Shown in pieces: positions 23,001-35,206 of a DNA stretch of 38,254 bases. How positions within the stretch are numbered: position 1 is the stretch's first letter; each line of letters starts with the position of its first letter. Below the pieces are notes generated by a model. That model saw only the letters and a program-made list of their open reading frames with translations. It did not search any database and was not told the DNA's origin. The position numbers and the translations under genes were made by a program. The DNA lies in assembly GCA_027604685.1 (NCBI GenBank), contig JADHYX010000203.1, positions 1-38,254 of the forward strand, read 5' to 3'. Source of the stretch: Lobulomyces angularis (Eukaryota > Chytridiomycota > Chytridiomycetes > Lobulomycetales > Lobulomycetaceae).

Positions 23001-24025
23001 GCAATTACTGCATCAAATGCTTTTGCGCACTCTGTTTCACAACTCTTACATAACGCAAAAGGAGTGTCAAGGCTGGCACCTGATGATTTTATTGACGAAC
23101 TATTAGGGTCAGCAAGGGAAACTGCACGGAGTAGTATGAATTTTATTGAAAAAGTAAAAGTTCCTGTCATGGTGACAGTTGAGTCACAGCGTAGGCCAGA
23201 TTATATACAAAATTTAGCAAATCAAACGTTTCTGTCATTTTCCTCTGTTGGAACCATTGTTGAAAAGTTAGTGCAGACTAAAGTTCCTGTTGAAGATTTA
23301 GAAGAATCTGTTGAAAAAGGAATGCTAAGTGCTGCAAGAGCAATTGAAACGGCAGCAAAAAAATTAGAACAACTAATGAGCAGACCAAAAGCAGATTTAA
23401 ACGTTCATGGGTCAATTTTACAAGCAGCATTAGCGATGACAAATGCTATTGCTAATTTAATTAAATGTGCCTCTGCTTCACAACAAGAAATAGTGCAACA
23501 TGGAAAGGGAAGCAGTTCAGTCGAGAATTTTTATAAAAAAAACAATAAGTGGAGTGAGGGCTTAATAAGTGCTGCGAAAGCCGTTGCTCACGCTACAAGT
23601 TACTTGGTTGAAGGTGCAGATGGATTAGTCGGTGGTACACATTCAGTGGAACAGTTAATTGTAGCGGCAAATGAGGTTGGAGGTAAGTAATTTTATGTAT
23701 GTAATGTTTGACCAGTTTAGTTGCCACAACTCAGTTAGTTGCTGCTGCAAGAGTTAAAGCAGTTCCTTTTTCTAAAACTCACGATAAATTAGAAGATGCA
23801 GCCGTCTTAGTTCGGGAGAGTTGTAAATTGTTAGTGAAAGCAGCAAAAGAAGCTTCAAAAAGTTCTGGAGAGTTAAAAGTTAACTCTGAAATTAAAAATT
23901 TGAGTAGTCATCAGTTTAAAGTTGTCGAAATGGAACAACAAGTTAAAATTTTAGAACTTGAAAAAAGCTTAAGCGAAGCCAGATTTAAATTAGCAGCCAT
24001 TAGGAAATCAGGATACTCTGAATAA
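20018..24025 (+). CDS. SLA2: Sla2/HIP1R-type endocytic actin-clathrin adaptor
   Basis: Predicted 1104-aa adaptor linking plasma-membrane PIP2 and clathrin sites to F-actin. Exons: 20018-20027, 20071-20176, 20220-20360, 20404-20545, 20588-20657, 20701-20839, 20886-21067, 21108-21724, 21768-21861, 21897-22075, 22132-22356, 22403-22477, 22518-22592, 22636-22720, 22767-22936, 22983-23682, 23721-24025; phases close. A Tyr/Asn-rich leader of about 55 residues precedes the ANTH domain, which contains KALSSEETAPKQKHVRACI, LFHKVLSQGH, SMLTAMH and LATLIAIPKL. A long Gln/Arg-rich coiled coil follows. The C-terminal I/LWEQ (talin-HIP) actin-binding domain includes LISAAKAVAHATSYLVEGAD, ANEVGGVATTQLVAAARVKA and CKLLVKAAKEASKSS. 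Exon 1 codes for only 10 nt. Confidence 0.95.
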
Positions 24026-24302
24026 TTAGTTACTTTTCTACTTGATATTTATTTCAAAAAAAAATTCTTTGATTTTTGTGGGAATTATAAATAAATATTA
24101 ATGCTAAAATAATGATTTTATTGAAATTAAACTATTTAATTCTATTAAAAAAGTGTATGTGTACAATCTAACTTTAAAAGTGATGTTATTAAAATTGAAT
24201 ACAATATTTTTTTTAAAATTATATCATTTTTTCTTTGAAAATGAGGTTTTTATTTGGTAATCGGAAAAGTTAGTTTTGGCTGTTCGTGGTACACATGGTA
24301 TA
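24026..24302. other. Convergent gap between SLA2 and the CCDC162-like gene
   Basis: A 277-bp AT-rich spacer where two genes end tail-to-tail. It presumably holds both 3' processing signals. Nothing else was seen. Confidence 0.4.
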
Positions 24303-27300
24303 TCACCAGCTGTTCTTAATACTTAAAACTGAATTAAGTATGATAGAAGTAAATTTATTGTTATACCATTTGGAAACGCAGATTTGGGTCTTCCAACTTT
24401 CAATTTTGGACTGCAACCAACGGTTTCATTAACATTAGCAGTAAAAGCAGTCTTTCTTACATTCGGAGCTCCTCTATCAAGATTTCCGATACTGTTTACT
24501 GAAGTAGCTCTTCTTTCCTGTGGTTTAGTACTAATAAACAAATCATTGCAACTTAATTTTTTGACTGGCGCAATAACTGATGAACCTCTTATGCTGCTGT
24601 TGGGAACTATATTAAGATCCATGTCGATCCTTGCATTATTTTTAAGATGATCCAATATCAGCGACGTTTCAATTTCTGACCTTAAACTTTCATCTTGCTT
24701 AGCTGTTACAGAATCACCTCGAAAATCATTCCCAGGAGGATAATATGGTTCACTTTCTTCACCCACTTCATCTGTTGCTATATACTCAACTGATAACACC
24801 TGGGCCTTATGGTACCTGTAGTTATCGGATACGGAGCCTCTAATGTTTGTAGAATCAAACGCATCAGTTGTTTCATTTCCAATGTAGTTTATGACAATTG
24901 GTGCATCAGTCATAATATTTTGCTGCTGATTTCCAGTTTGATTAACTGAAGTGGAACTAACACTTTTCAATTTCAAACTATCATAAATGCTTTTTTTCTC
25001 TGCCGAATTGAAATGAACCTCAGGTAAACTTCTTTGAAGTCGACCTTTGGCTGTTGTGGGGCGCGATTTAAAACTGGCAGTATTCGGCCTGCTGCGTAAG
25101 CTTATGTTTTTGTGACTTTTCGAAGGAGGTTTTCTATTTGCTACAAGATTAGAATATCCTAAATCTTGTAAACAGCTTTCCAAATATTGTTTATCATCGA
25201 TTAATTCCTCTAAAATTCTTGTTTTTTCTGAAAGTTCATGAATTAACAATTTAACATTTACACCTTCGTACTTGGTTAACTTTTCTTGTAGCTCTTGTAT
25301 TTTTTGATTTTGCTGCTGAATCACAGATGACTGCTGCAAGCCAAGTTGATTGTTGTTGTGATTACTTGATTCCACAAAAGTTTTTTCCTCCTGTCCCCTT
25401 TTTCTACTTAATTCAAGTTCCACATCTGTGTTTATTTGATTTTTTTGCAATTTAGTTAACTGCTTTTTCAAAACCAACTCCCTAGCATCTGCTTCACGGT
25501 AACTATCCCAGAGTTTTTCCTCTGCTTGTTTATTTTCTTCTGTTAGCGCTCGTATCTTTTTATCAAAAGAAGTCCGTAACGCAGTTTCTAAATAAAAAAA
25601 AATTAAATTAGGATGCAAGTTTTTATTAATAAACCTTTTAAAGTATACATCGACTTAATTTTAATAAGCTATAATTGGAAATTAATTATTTAGTTTTCCA
25701 CATTTGTTACTTTACCGTATTCTTTAACTCAAAATTTTCAGCTTTAAATTTTTGGGAAATATTTTCTTGTTCAATAGCGTTTTGCGCCTGCTGCTTGATG
25801 TATTTTGAGACATCCATAGTGTTGACTATAATACTAAGCTCTTCCTTTTTAGAATCTGACATTATATTTAACACCTTCAAAAAGATTGTTAATAATAAAG
25901 TTAGAGGAAGAAATTATTCACCTCATTAACAGCTGAGTTTCTAAATTCGTTAAATCGATTTTTCATAAGATGTAGCTCATGCACTAGTTCTCTTACCAGA
26001 TCGTCATACTCATCAGTTATACTTTGGCGGATTTTTTTTTCATCAACTTTTCTTAATTTTTTTAAGTCATTTAATTCTATTGAAAGAACTGCCATTTCAC
26101 TTAAAAATTCTGAAATTTTATGGCTTGACTCTAATCTCACTTCCCGTTTCAAATTTTCAACCATATAATTTTTTTCTTTTAGGATATGTTCAATGAACCT
26201 TTCATTTGATTTAATAATTTCCAGCATTCTATCGTACAAACTTTCCAAGAAGCTTTCCTTTTCTGCAACTCTTAAAGCATAATATTTACTTAACTCCAAT
26301 CCCATCTTTCCGATAGCCTTATTTAAAGCCTCTTTTGGTATCATAAACACAAGTTCCGCATTAAACGGCCCAGTTTTAGAATCTTTTACTTTCCATGTAT
26401 TTGTTTTAGAATCCCTGTTGTCCCTGAGCTATTACCATTAAAAACACATTCAATAACAAATTTAACTTACAAATTTAGAATAGTGGGCGTGCAGGTCGTT
26501 TACAAAGTTATTCAGAAGAGCAGATTTTGCATTATAATCTTCCTCAGATATATGAAAACCGAAGTTTGCATCTCCGGTTGTAGATGGTTTAATTAATGAG
26601 ACACTTTTAAACAGCCTTCCACTTCTTTCATCCGAAAGCTTTTCGTAGTAGCATTTAATTGCTGTGAAACAGTTGTAAGTATACAGTCGTAATAATTCTT
26701 CTGAAAGGACATTTAACTGGTACCTATCAAATGTCTTAAATATGATATTAAAAAGCTCACTTTGATAATTTCAAACCACTTGCGCAATGCGAGATACTTC
26801 AGCGCGTAAGGGATTTGTTAAAATTTCAGTTTTCAAGAAGCATAAAGGATTCGCTGAACCTCTCGCACCTTGCTTGCAGTAAATTTTTACAGCTTCCGCT
26901 AAAACGCGGCTCTTATATCTTCGAAAGAAATCCTCCAATCCAGATTCATCCTGAATGAAGAAACAAAAACAATAAGCTTTAAAAATTGAAAATCCTACCA
27001 AAATTCTAATTCCATTATTTTCCAGTTTCATATATTCAAGCCTTGCTTGCAACAATTTCCAATTTCCTTTTATAAACTCCACTTGAGATTTATTAATACT
27101 TTCAAAATTTCCAGTTAAATTATACTGGTTAAAATCTTGCATCAAATTTTCAACTTCAATTATTTTAGAGGAGCAAAAATTTTTTTCTTTTTCATTAGCC
27201 AAGCCTAGGAAATAATGATGCGTTGGAGCATGCGAGACTTGAATGCTGATTTGCACCTAAAAAAAAAAATAATCAATCTCTCAAGGAAACATAAGCTGTA

Positions 27301-30300
27301 CCTGAGGGTATAATAAGGGAAAGTTTGAATAGTCGAATGTTGTACTATCCAAAAATAGGTAATTGTTTGAATAACTGTATCTTGATGCTGTAGCAGTCAA
27401 GACTTTTAAAGAGTGCTCTTTCTGACAGAAAAAATAATTAAAATGCGAACAGAATTCTTACCAGATTTAAAGTCAAGCTGTATTTGACAAAGCTTATAGC
27501 AAATCTGATTTTTAACATCCAAAATTGCCATTTTCCAATTAAATAATTCAAAACTCTGTTGTAATCTACCCTTTGGCCCATAGTTGTAAGATCTGCTTTA
27601 ATAGCACCCATGGTGTTATACACAAACTCGGAAACTCTGAGTTGGCATACTACAATATGTAAATTTTCATCAGCTAACATTTATAAAAAACCTGCTGACG
27701 AATTTTTGGAATTGTTTTGGATCATTTGCGCAAAAATTTGCACTATATTGTAAATATCGTAAACTAAATAATGCAGTTGCAATGCTTTAGACCAAATCCC
27801 AGAATTTTCATAAGCTAGTTCTGAGATATCGTTAGGCTGACTTAAGTTTTCGGTTACTTTTACCTGTAAAATAAAAAAAATGGCTTTAAGTAAAAAAATT
27901 TCTTAATATTACAAGAATTTCTGTTAAATGAGGTAAGTACCACAGTTGCGTAATGACTTCATCATCTAAAAAAACACTCTGGCACTTGGAAGTCTTGGGC
28001 TCTTCAGAATCTGCAATTTCCTCACGTTTATTATCAGCTTCAAAAAATTGAGCATGCCTCTTATATTTTGAATTTACAAATAAAATTTTCCCAGAAGGAG
28101 AATTTGCTGCTGCCCGGCTTAACCCAACATTTAAAGATGCAAATTCTGCTCGTTCGCACTCTTCTATAACCGCATGTGTCATATTTTCATAGTACCAGTC
28201 TATGATTCGTGCTTTTAACCAGGTAGTAGCCTCCATTTTACGTGCATCGCTTAATCCGTCATCTTCAATAAACATTTTTTTATATCTGATTACATAAAAT
28301 TAATAAAGTTTATCTAAATATTACTCTTTAACATATTCTTGTAAGCAACACTTCCGAACGAATTTTTTTTTGCTTAATAATGATGGTATTAAAGCCTTGT
28401 AATCGAAGTCAAATCTTTGAAGTTCGATAGTATCTTTCCCATTGGGTTTTTTTTTTAATGCCATCTTTAGTTAAGAATTAGAGGTGTTAATCGCAGAAGC
28501 AAATATGGAAATTACCTTTTTTTCTTTTGAAGGGTATCCTTCTGTTAAATATTTTAAATTAATTTCACACAAAATATGCGAATTCATTTGTGAAACCGCC
28601 AGACAGTTGTACATTTCAATTAACTGTATTTTTAATGCTCGGGAAAGCTTTTCCAAAAACGGTTCCTTTAATGCATCAAAGATTTCTGAAAATGATGAAC
28701 CAGCAAGCGAACCTAATGATTCATCTATTTCGCTTATTGCCAATGGTCCACATTTTAGCGATACATTGAAAGCTTCAACTGATTTTTGCTCGAAGACTTC
28801 ATCTTCTCCGTCGCTTTCTCCGCACTCTATATCGTCTTCCTGATTTCAATTAATTACAAAAAACTAGATTATCCGCAGTTAAAACACTTACATCTAAATT
28901 TTTAATGTCAACAAAATCCAATAAATCAAATTTCAGGGGACACAATTTTCCTACTATTCCTTTTTTACTTACTCCCATTTGAAGACATTGATTTTCAAAG
29001 GTTTTTTTCCAAAATTCGGACTCCGTCCCTGTTAAAAATAGTCGCTTTTTCAACGTCAATAATTTTAACATATTTATTAAAAAAGAACATCCTTTCGTTT
29101 GAAATGATGGGTCATTAAACATAGTAAATGCACTAAATAGTCCCTCTTTATTCCACTGTTCCTTTTGATTACTCTTGAAAAGAGAATATTTCTCACTTAA
29201 GAAGGCATCCTGTCAAAATTAATTAGTTGCTAACAAAATTTGTGACATTACCGGAAATAGGGGATTTTCAAACCAGCCACTCTCATTTTCATACGATGTA
29301 ATGCGATCAATTTTTTTGGATTTCCAGGATTCAAAATTTTGTAATGCAAATGAGGACCATATTGTCTTTTAAAACAAAATTAATTTTTGATGTAAAAAAT
29401 CAAGCATACGTTAAAATTTTTCCAAATTATACATTCAATACTGCCAAGGTCAGTGGAGTCATTGGATGTTATTTGCTCCAGTGCTTGACTCATTTCAACT
29501 AAGCAGTATCTACTGCATTCATAAACTTCTGCAATCTTATCTAGTGCTGAAGAAAACTCACCAAAGAAAACTGAAACACCACTTTGATGCATTGTAATCA
29601 TTTCCTTCTCTTTTTCTAAAAAATAAAATACTGTCAAAACTTTAAAGCCGATGATTTAAATAAACCTGGTTTTAAAGGAAGTCCTATTGTTAAGGGAGTA
29701 TCAATAAATTTGGAGAAGTCAAAATTTTCTTTATCATCAGTCAATTCAAAAGGATACTCCATATCAGGATCAAGCATTGCTTTATGTAATTTAAAAAAAT
29801 ATTTGTTTATCACCCCTCTATTTTCCTTAATATGATGCTTTAAAATTTTCATAACTGTATCTCCTTGACTTAATAACGCCTTTGTATGATATAAGTATTG
29901 TTTACTAAAAAATTTAGATTTAAAATTCAAATTTGGACGAAGGTAGATGATATCAATTATTATTTGAGAAAGTTTTTTTGAGTTTTCAAATGTTGTCGTA
30001 TGTTCTAAGGCTTCCATATACAAATTTACCAGCTGCAATTTTTTTTTAAACTTTTTTTTTTAAAACACAGAAACGATTACCTGTACTTTAGCGTTACCAA
30101 ATTTACATTCATAATCGTACAATTCCATTAAAAGCTGAGCTCTATCAATTTCAGGGTTGTAAAAAGTAGACACAGTAGAGTCCACTTTTAATTTTATTGT
30201 TAATATCACAAAAGTTAAACTTACCACGTCTGTCAGCTAATTTAAATTTCAAAGTTTCCATATACTTTTTAGAAACCTTTTCATTTCCAAGCGAATCCGA

Positions 30301-33173
30301 GTTAATGAAAATAGTAGCAATTTTTATAATTTCCTTTTCTAATTCTTTTAAATCTTTCACTGCAACATCTAAAAACTTAGGAATTTAATTCAAAAAATTA
30401 TTGCTTACCATAAATAAAACGAGTGTCATTAGAGTCCATCACAAAAATTTTATTATTGTGTATGATTCTAATGTCATCCAGGAAACTGCTAATTGAGGAC
30501 GTTTCACAAAAAGATTGATCCGATGCATCAAAAAAATACTGATTTTTCCACATATTTGACATAAAGGATGCCACTTTTACATTTCCTTGATAAGGTTTAT
30601 CCATATGCTGTAAAAAATTATATTTAAATTTAAAATCCAGACATGACTATTTTAAAAATTAGTAAACTTACATCTGTGAATGTCGTGTTTTTCATTTGCT
30701 GCAAAAACTTAGTCTATACCGAAATTTAAATTATGAAAGAAAGTTTAAATTGAACGTACATCGTGACAAATCCTTTTTTCAATAGACCTGAAAAAATTTA
30801 GTTGGTTTAATAAGGATGATCTGTGCTCTCTTATCTTAAGATCTTTTAATAGTAAAAAAGAAAATATTTCATGCTCTGCAAAAACATTTGATACAGTTGC
30901 CTATGAAAGTATACAATAGGTTTATAAAAACGAGTTTTAAACCAATTTTAAAATTACCGGTTCTATTTGCTGTCCAACTGATCCAGCTCTAGTAGGATCT
31001 AGTTCCAAAAGTTCTTGCTCAATTCTCTTTATTTCTTCATTTTTTTGACAAAGAGTTCTAAAAAAAAATAACATTAGCTTTTCAATAAAGTGGATATAAC
31101 ACTAATTACTGGTAAAATAACCTTTTAGCTTCAAGCACTATATCAACCTCATTTGTATTTCTTGAATCTGTAATTAACATTCCGTAATCAAATGGTTTTT
31201 TGTTTCGTAAACATTCTTCAAATTCAGAGATTCGATCAGTTTCAGTTTCTTCACCTTGCTGTTTGTTTAAGTTAACCTTGTTTTTTCTGTATGTTGAGTC
31301 ATCCTCGATTTCACACAGCCCTTTTGCTGCTTCTCTGAGCTTTTGTTTTACAACTTCAATGTCGTTACACAGTAAAACGTCATACTCGTACCCAACTTCA
31401 AAGTCAATTTCTTTTTGCTATAGAAATATTTATTGCTAAACATCATTTTTTTTTTAAATATTACAGATTGTAAAATTGCCTTTTGACGTTCCTGCCAAAT
31501 TTCTAATCTTGGAAAATATTCATTCTGATCAAGCCAGTCTGCTTGTCGAAGTCTTAATGTTGTGGGATCTAATTCAAAATAAAATAAAAAAATAAATTGA
31601 AAAAAAGTCCCTACTTATGAACGTAGCTCTAGTTTTTTCGTCCATCAAATCACTCCAATTAATTCTTGGATTATATGTTTCAGGCTTCTTTGTTCCTCTA
31701 CCAATTTCAGATGATGCTGGCTGAATCACATTGGGATTGGAGTTTGAAAAAGTAAGGTCTTCAAAATAAAAATCATACGGTGGCAGCAAATTTTCTTTTT
31801 GATGAATGGAAAACAATTTAGAAAATTTGGTTGCTATTTCAAAGGCAAAGGGTCTGCCATCTTCGCGGCCGATTTGAGTTTCAATGCCAAATGCTGTAAC
31901 CAGTGTTTCGAATTCGTTAAGAAAATCTTCCAACCGTGGATTTTTTAAGGGAAATTTTTCTGTGAAACTTTTTTCAATTAAAATAAAATATAAAATACTT
32001 AAATATAGTTCATTACTTATCAAAGCCTTCAAATTTGTAAGTAGGAAGGTCATTAGGTACACCAGGCTTCAAGTGTGAGATTAAATGATAGTCTTTCAAC
32101 CAATATTCCCTATCTGCGATGGATAACATTTTAGCTCGAGTTAAAAACAAATCCATTGTTTGGATTGGTTTGTAGGTTGATATTAGGTGCCGCAAATATA
32201 TAGCTAAATCACCTACTTCCAAGTCATTTGCTTCAAGTTTAATTTCTTCCGTAACCTCGCGCATAACTGGAGTAATGTTTTTTTTATCTTCTTTTTCATT
32301 TCCTTTTTCAATCATTGGTTTCATGCTTGATCTCCTATTAACTGCAAATCCCAATCTTTCATTTTTTTCTAAGTCTTTCTGTTTTAAAATTGCTGCTTCT
32401 TTAATAAGTGCGTCTTTCTTTACGACACATTCATTTATTCTTTCATACCTATCAATTGAATCCAGAAATTCCTTTTTTAAGTATTGAACATGTTTCTGAA
32501 ATTGTAACTTGTACTTGGTAGGTTCTGATGTTGATTTGCCTTGCAAAAAATATGTAAGTTGTATTTTTACTTATTATAATATTTACAAAACCGACTCCAT
32601 CTCGAAAGCAACAAAAAATTTTCTTGTATACAACTGTATGCCTTTGTCTTAAAAAAATTACGTAATAATTTTCTAATATTATCGATTCTGAATTCTTTGT
32701 TTACGTCCCAGTAGATTTCCAGCTATAACATTATGTTAATTATGAGTGATGTGTGTTTTTTACTTGTTTTGAAACAAGCTGAGATGAAGTATATCTTTGA
32801 ACAGGTATTTCAACATGCAATGCATCCTTTAACTTTTCTTTTCTAGACTCCTGGTAATTTTCATAGAAACTAATTACAGACTTTTAGACATAAACTTAGA
32901 AATTAATATGTACTTAGTATCTGGTTGAACTGGTAACCTATCTTTTCTTCCAGGAGTATTTTGGAAATCTTTTTTTCTAGATTCTAGCAGAGAGGCGATA
33001 TTGCCTACCATCTAAACGCTTAGCTAATTTTTCATTAAAATAAAGGCTACCTCATCAATTTTCTTGTCCAAAAATTTAATACTCTCAGGTGGGTGGTTGT
33101 CAGAATACTCATCTAAAAATTCAAAGTCTATCAAATCTTTTTCGATGTATTCATTTATTGCATTTTGATCCAT
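24303..33173 (-). CDS. CCDC162-like giant coiled-coil protein (DUF4549-type N-terminus)
   Basis: One 32-exon gene, 2469 aa; all phases close. Exons (minus order): 33051-33173, 32938-33011, 32764-32869, 32587-32722, 32017-32539, 31615-31967, 31465-31568, 31122-31417, 30958-31057, 30760-30900, 30672-30713, 30409-30607, 30225-30368, 30081-30184, 29666-30032, 29410-29615, 29252-29365, 28892-29209, 28516-28839, 28325-28464, 27913-28285, 27692-27863, 27462-27649, 27302-27421, 26999-27256, 26777-26950, 26471-26734, 25922-26428, 25716-25874, 25635-25668, 24367-25587, 24303-24328. NIRKLLRNFF and LLSRWSRFCK near residues 120-147 resemble the DUF4549 end of animal CCDC162. Later landmarks are LLMELYDYECKFGNAKV, YLRPNLNFKSKF and TGPFNAELVFMIPKEALNKA. 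Coiled coil and a disordered tail end the protein. Molecular role unknown; a ciliary role is my inference from family distribution. Confidence 0.72.
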
Positions 33174-33735
33174 TAGAAGTTTCTCAAGAAGATTTAAACT
33201 CCGACTTGGGTGAATTTAGGAATTACTTTCAACTTATTATCTTAATTATAAAATAGAATGTTTTGGTGTAGGATAGCTACCAATCTCTTGTTAAGTTTAT
33301 TGTTTTATTAAGTGACTTTTGAATTGCTTAAACATGAATAACGCTCTATTGATTGTATATTCAGTTTGAGAATTAATGAATTAATAGTCGTCAGTTTTTC
33401 AATAGTAGCCTAAATAAGCTAAAAAATAAATTGAAATTTTTTTAAAGTAGGTTAAATAGCTAAATTGTATGTTGAAGTTTGTTTCGAAATCACATTTCTA
33501 CAAAGTAATGTTGCTCAGATGATTATAAAACATTCGTGAGTTTAAAGTTATATATCAATGCTCACCATCTTATCATAAATTTAAATTGTCGGGTATTGAA
33601 CCAAAGAAATTATTTAAAAAAGATCTCCTTTATCACCAAGGTTTTCCTTACAAAAATATACTCTTCTGCCATTTTAAGCCCCAGAATACAAAAAAATTTA
33701 ATTTTTTTGATATTTAAAAAAAGAAAGGAAATAGG
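33174..33735. promoter_or_regulatory. Divergent intergenic region, CCDC162-like / DUS2
   Basis: A 562-bp AT-rich gap separating start codons of two divergent genes. It should contain both promoters. A 67-codon + frame overlapping the DUS2 ATG out of frame is not credible as a gene. Confidence 0.4.
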
Positions 33736-35138
33736 ATGAATCATCAAACGACGCAATTAATGTTGGCTCCAATGGTTAGAATTTCAAGTCTTCCATTTCG
33801 CTTGTTGGCGGCTAAATATGGTGCCCATCAAGTTTATTCACCAGAAATTGTTGATAAAAGATTAATTGCGACAACAAGAGTGATAAATAAAAATTTGAAT
33901 ACAATAGACTTTTTGGATCCTAGTAATTCCTTGTGCCTAAGGATCCACGTTAATGAAAAACTTAATAGTAAACTAGTACTTCAACTAGGCACTGGTACGT
34001 AAAACGAAATTACTTCGTTCGTTCTTTTAAGAAATAAAAAAATTGAAAAATAGCTTGTCCTGAATTAGCTCTACAAGCTGCTTTAAAAGTAAAGGATGAT
34101 GTTTACGGAATTGATATAAATTGCGGTTGTCCTAAAAAATTTTCGATACACGCTGGAATGGTTTTAATTAACGCGAAGGTTATGTCATCATTAATGTCAT
34201 TTTTTAAATAAAAAAGGGTGCTGCGTTATTATCGACACCTGAACTTTTAATAAGTGTAAAAGAATCTTTAAAAATTTATTTAAATTTATAATTTAGATTT
34301 TAAAAAAATTGGTGGATAACTTGAATATTCCAATTACATGTAAAATTCGATTATTAGGAGAAAAAGAAGTTGACATTAGTGCAACTATTGATTTACTCAA
34401 ACAGATTGAACAAACAGGGGTATCTGCCATTGCAGTTCATTGGTATGTAAGTGTCTGAGATATCTTATTAAACGCTATGTAGTCGTACCAGGGAGGAGCG
34501 GCCGAGAGATAGAGCTCACGTTGATGTTTTTAAGCAGTTGGTTAAGGCGATTAAAATTCCTTTAATTGCAAATGGGGATATTTTTGATTTTGATACCTAT
34601 TTAAAGTTGAAAAGTTATGGGGTGGATAACTTTATGCTTGCTAGGTATTATAATATGATAAATGAAGATTAAAATATTAAATTTATGTAACCAAGAGCGG
34701 CGCAGGATAATCCATCAGTATTTAAACTTTTAACTAATCAAATTAATGATGGGGTTTCTCATTATACAATTAATGATGTTTTCGAAGTCTGCAAGGAATA
34801 TTTAAAAATCGCTATAGAATTTGATAACCCTACCGCAAATACTAAGTACTGCATATTACAAATGGTGCAGCCAAAACTTGGTGAGGTAAAGAAAAAAGTG
34901 ACTTTTTTAAGGAGGGAAACAGTTGGTGGAAATCGAGGCGTTCCAAAATCTACGCGAATCATTGAGCTTCAACTTCCAATAAAAGATGCAGTTGCACAGG
35001 CAAAAACAATGCAAGAATTATGGTAAATACTATTAAAAGAAAATTTTTTTTAAATGTGCTTTATATTTTTACAGCCAAATTTTTAATATGAATGACTTCT
35101 ATGAAAATTTTAATTCACAGGAAAAAAATATAATTTAA
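33736..35138 (+). CDS. DUS2: tRNA-dihydrouridine(20) synthase, Smm1/DUS2 family
   Basis: FMN-dependent enzyme that reduces U20 in the D loop of tRNAs, 367 aa. Exons: 33736-33994, 34054-34160, 34217-34255, 34297-34442, 34483-34644, 34696-35022, 35075-35138; phases close. The barrel starts with LMLAPMVRISSLPFRLLA. Family landmarks are YSPEIVDKRLI, YGIDINCGCPKKFSIHAGMG (Cys112 the probable catalytic acid), PITCKIRLL, AIAVHCRTREERP, IPLIANGDIF, NFMLARAAQDNP and TANTKYCILQMVQPKL. The DUS2 assignment over other Dus families rests on the EEL/EIVD region and the NTKYC motif. No C-terminal dsRNA-binding domain is present, as in yeast Smm1 and unlike human DUS2. Confidence 0.93.
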
Positions 35139-35206
35139 TTAGCTATAATCAATAAATTTATTAACGTAATAGATGTTAGAAGAAAAATAGTTTAATTTAA
35201 TTAGAA

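Noticed and set aside
26735..26777. In-frame TGA (26771-26773) in the CCDC162-like gene, suggesting recoding or two separate genes
   Set aside because: A 42-nt intron (26735-26776, GTTTGA to AAG) removes the TGA and keeps frame, giving RIAQV joined to TFDRYQ.
27650..27691. An apparent 18-nt intron in the CCDC162-like gene
   Set aside because: A later acceptor at 27650 gives a 42-nt intron in phase, matching the usual size.
33536..33739. 67-codon + frame just before DUS2
   Set aside because: Its stop overlaps the DUS2 ATG in another frame, it has low-complexity composition and no motif, and DUS2 starts properly at 33736.
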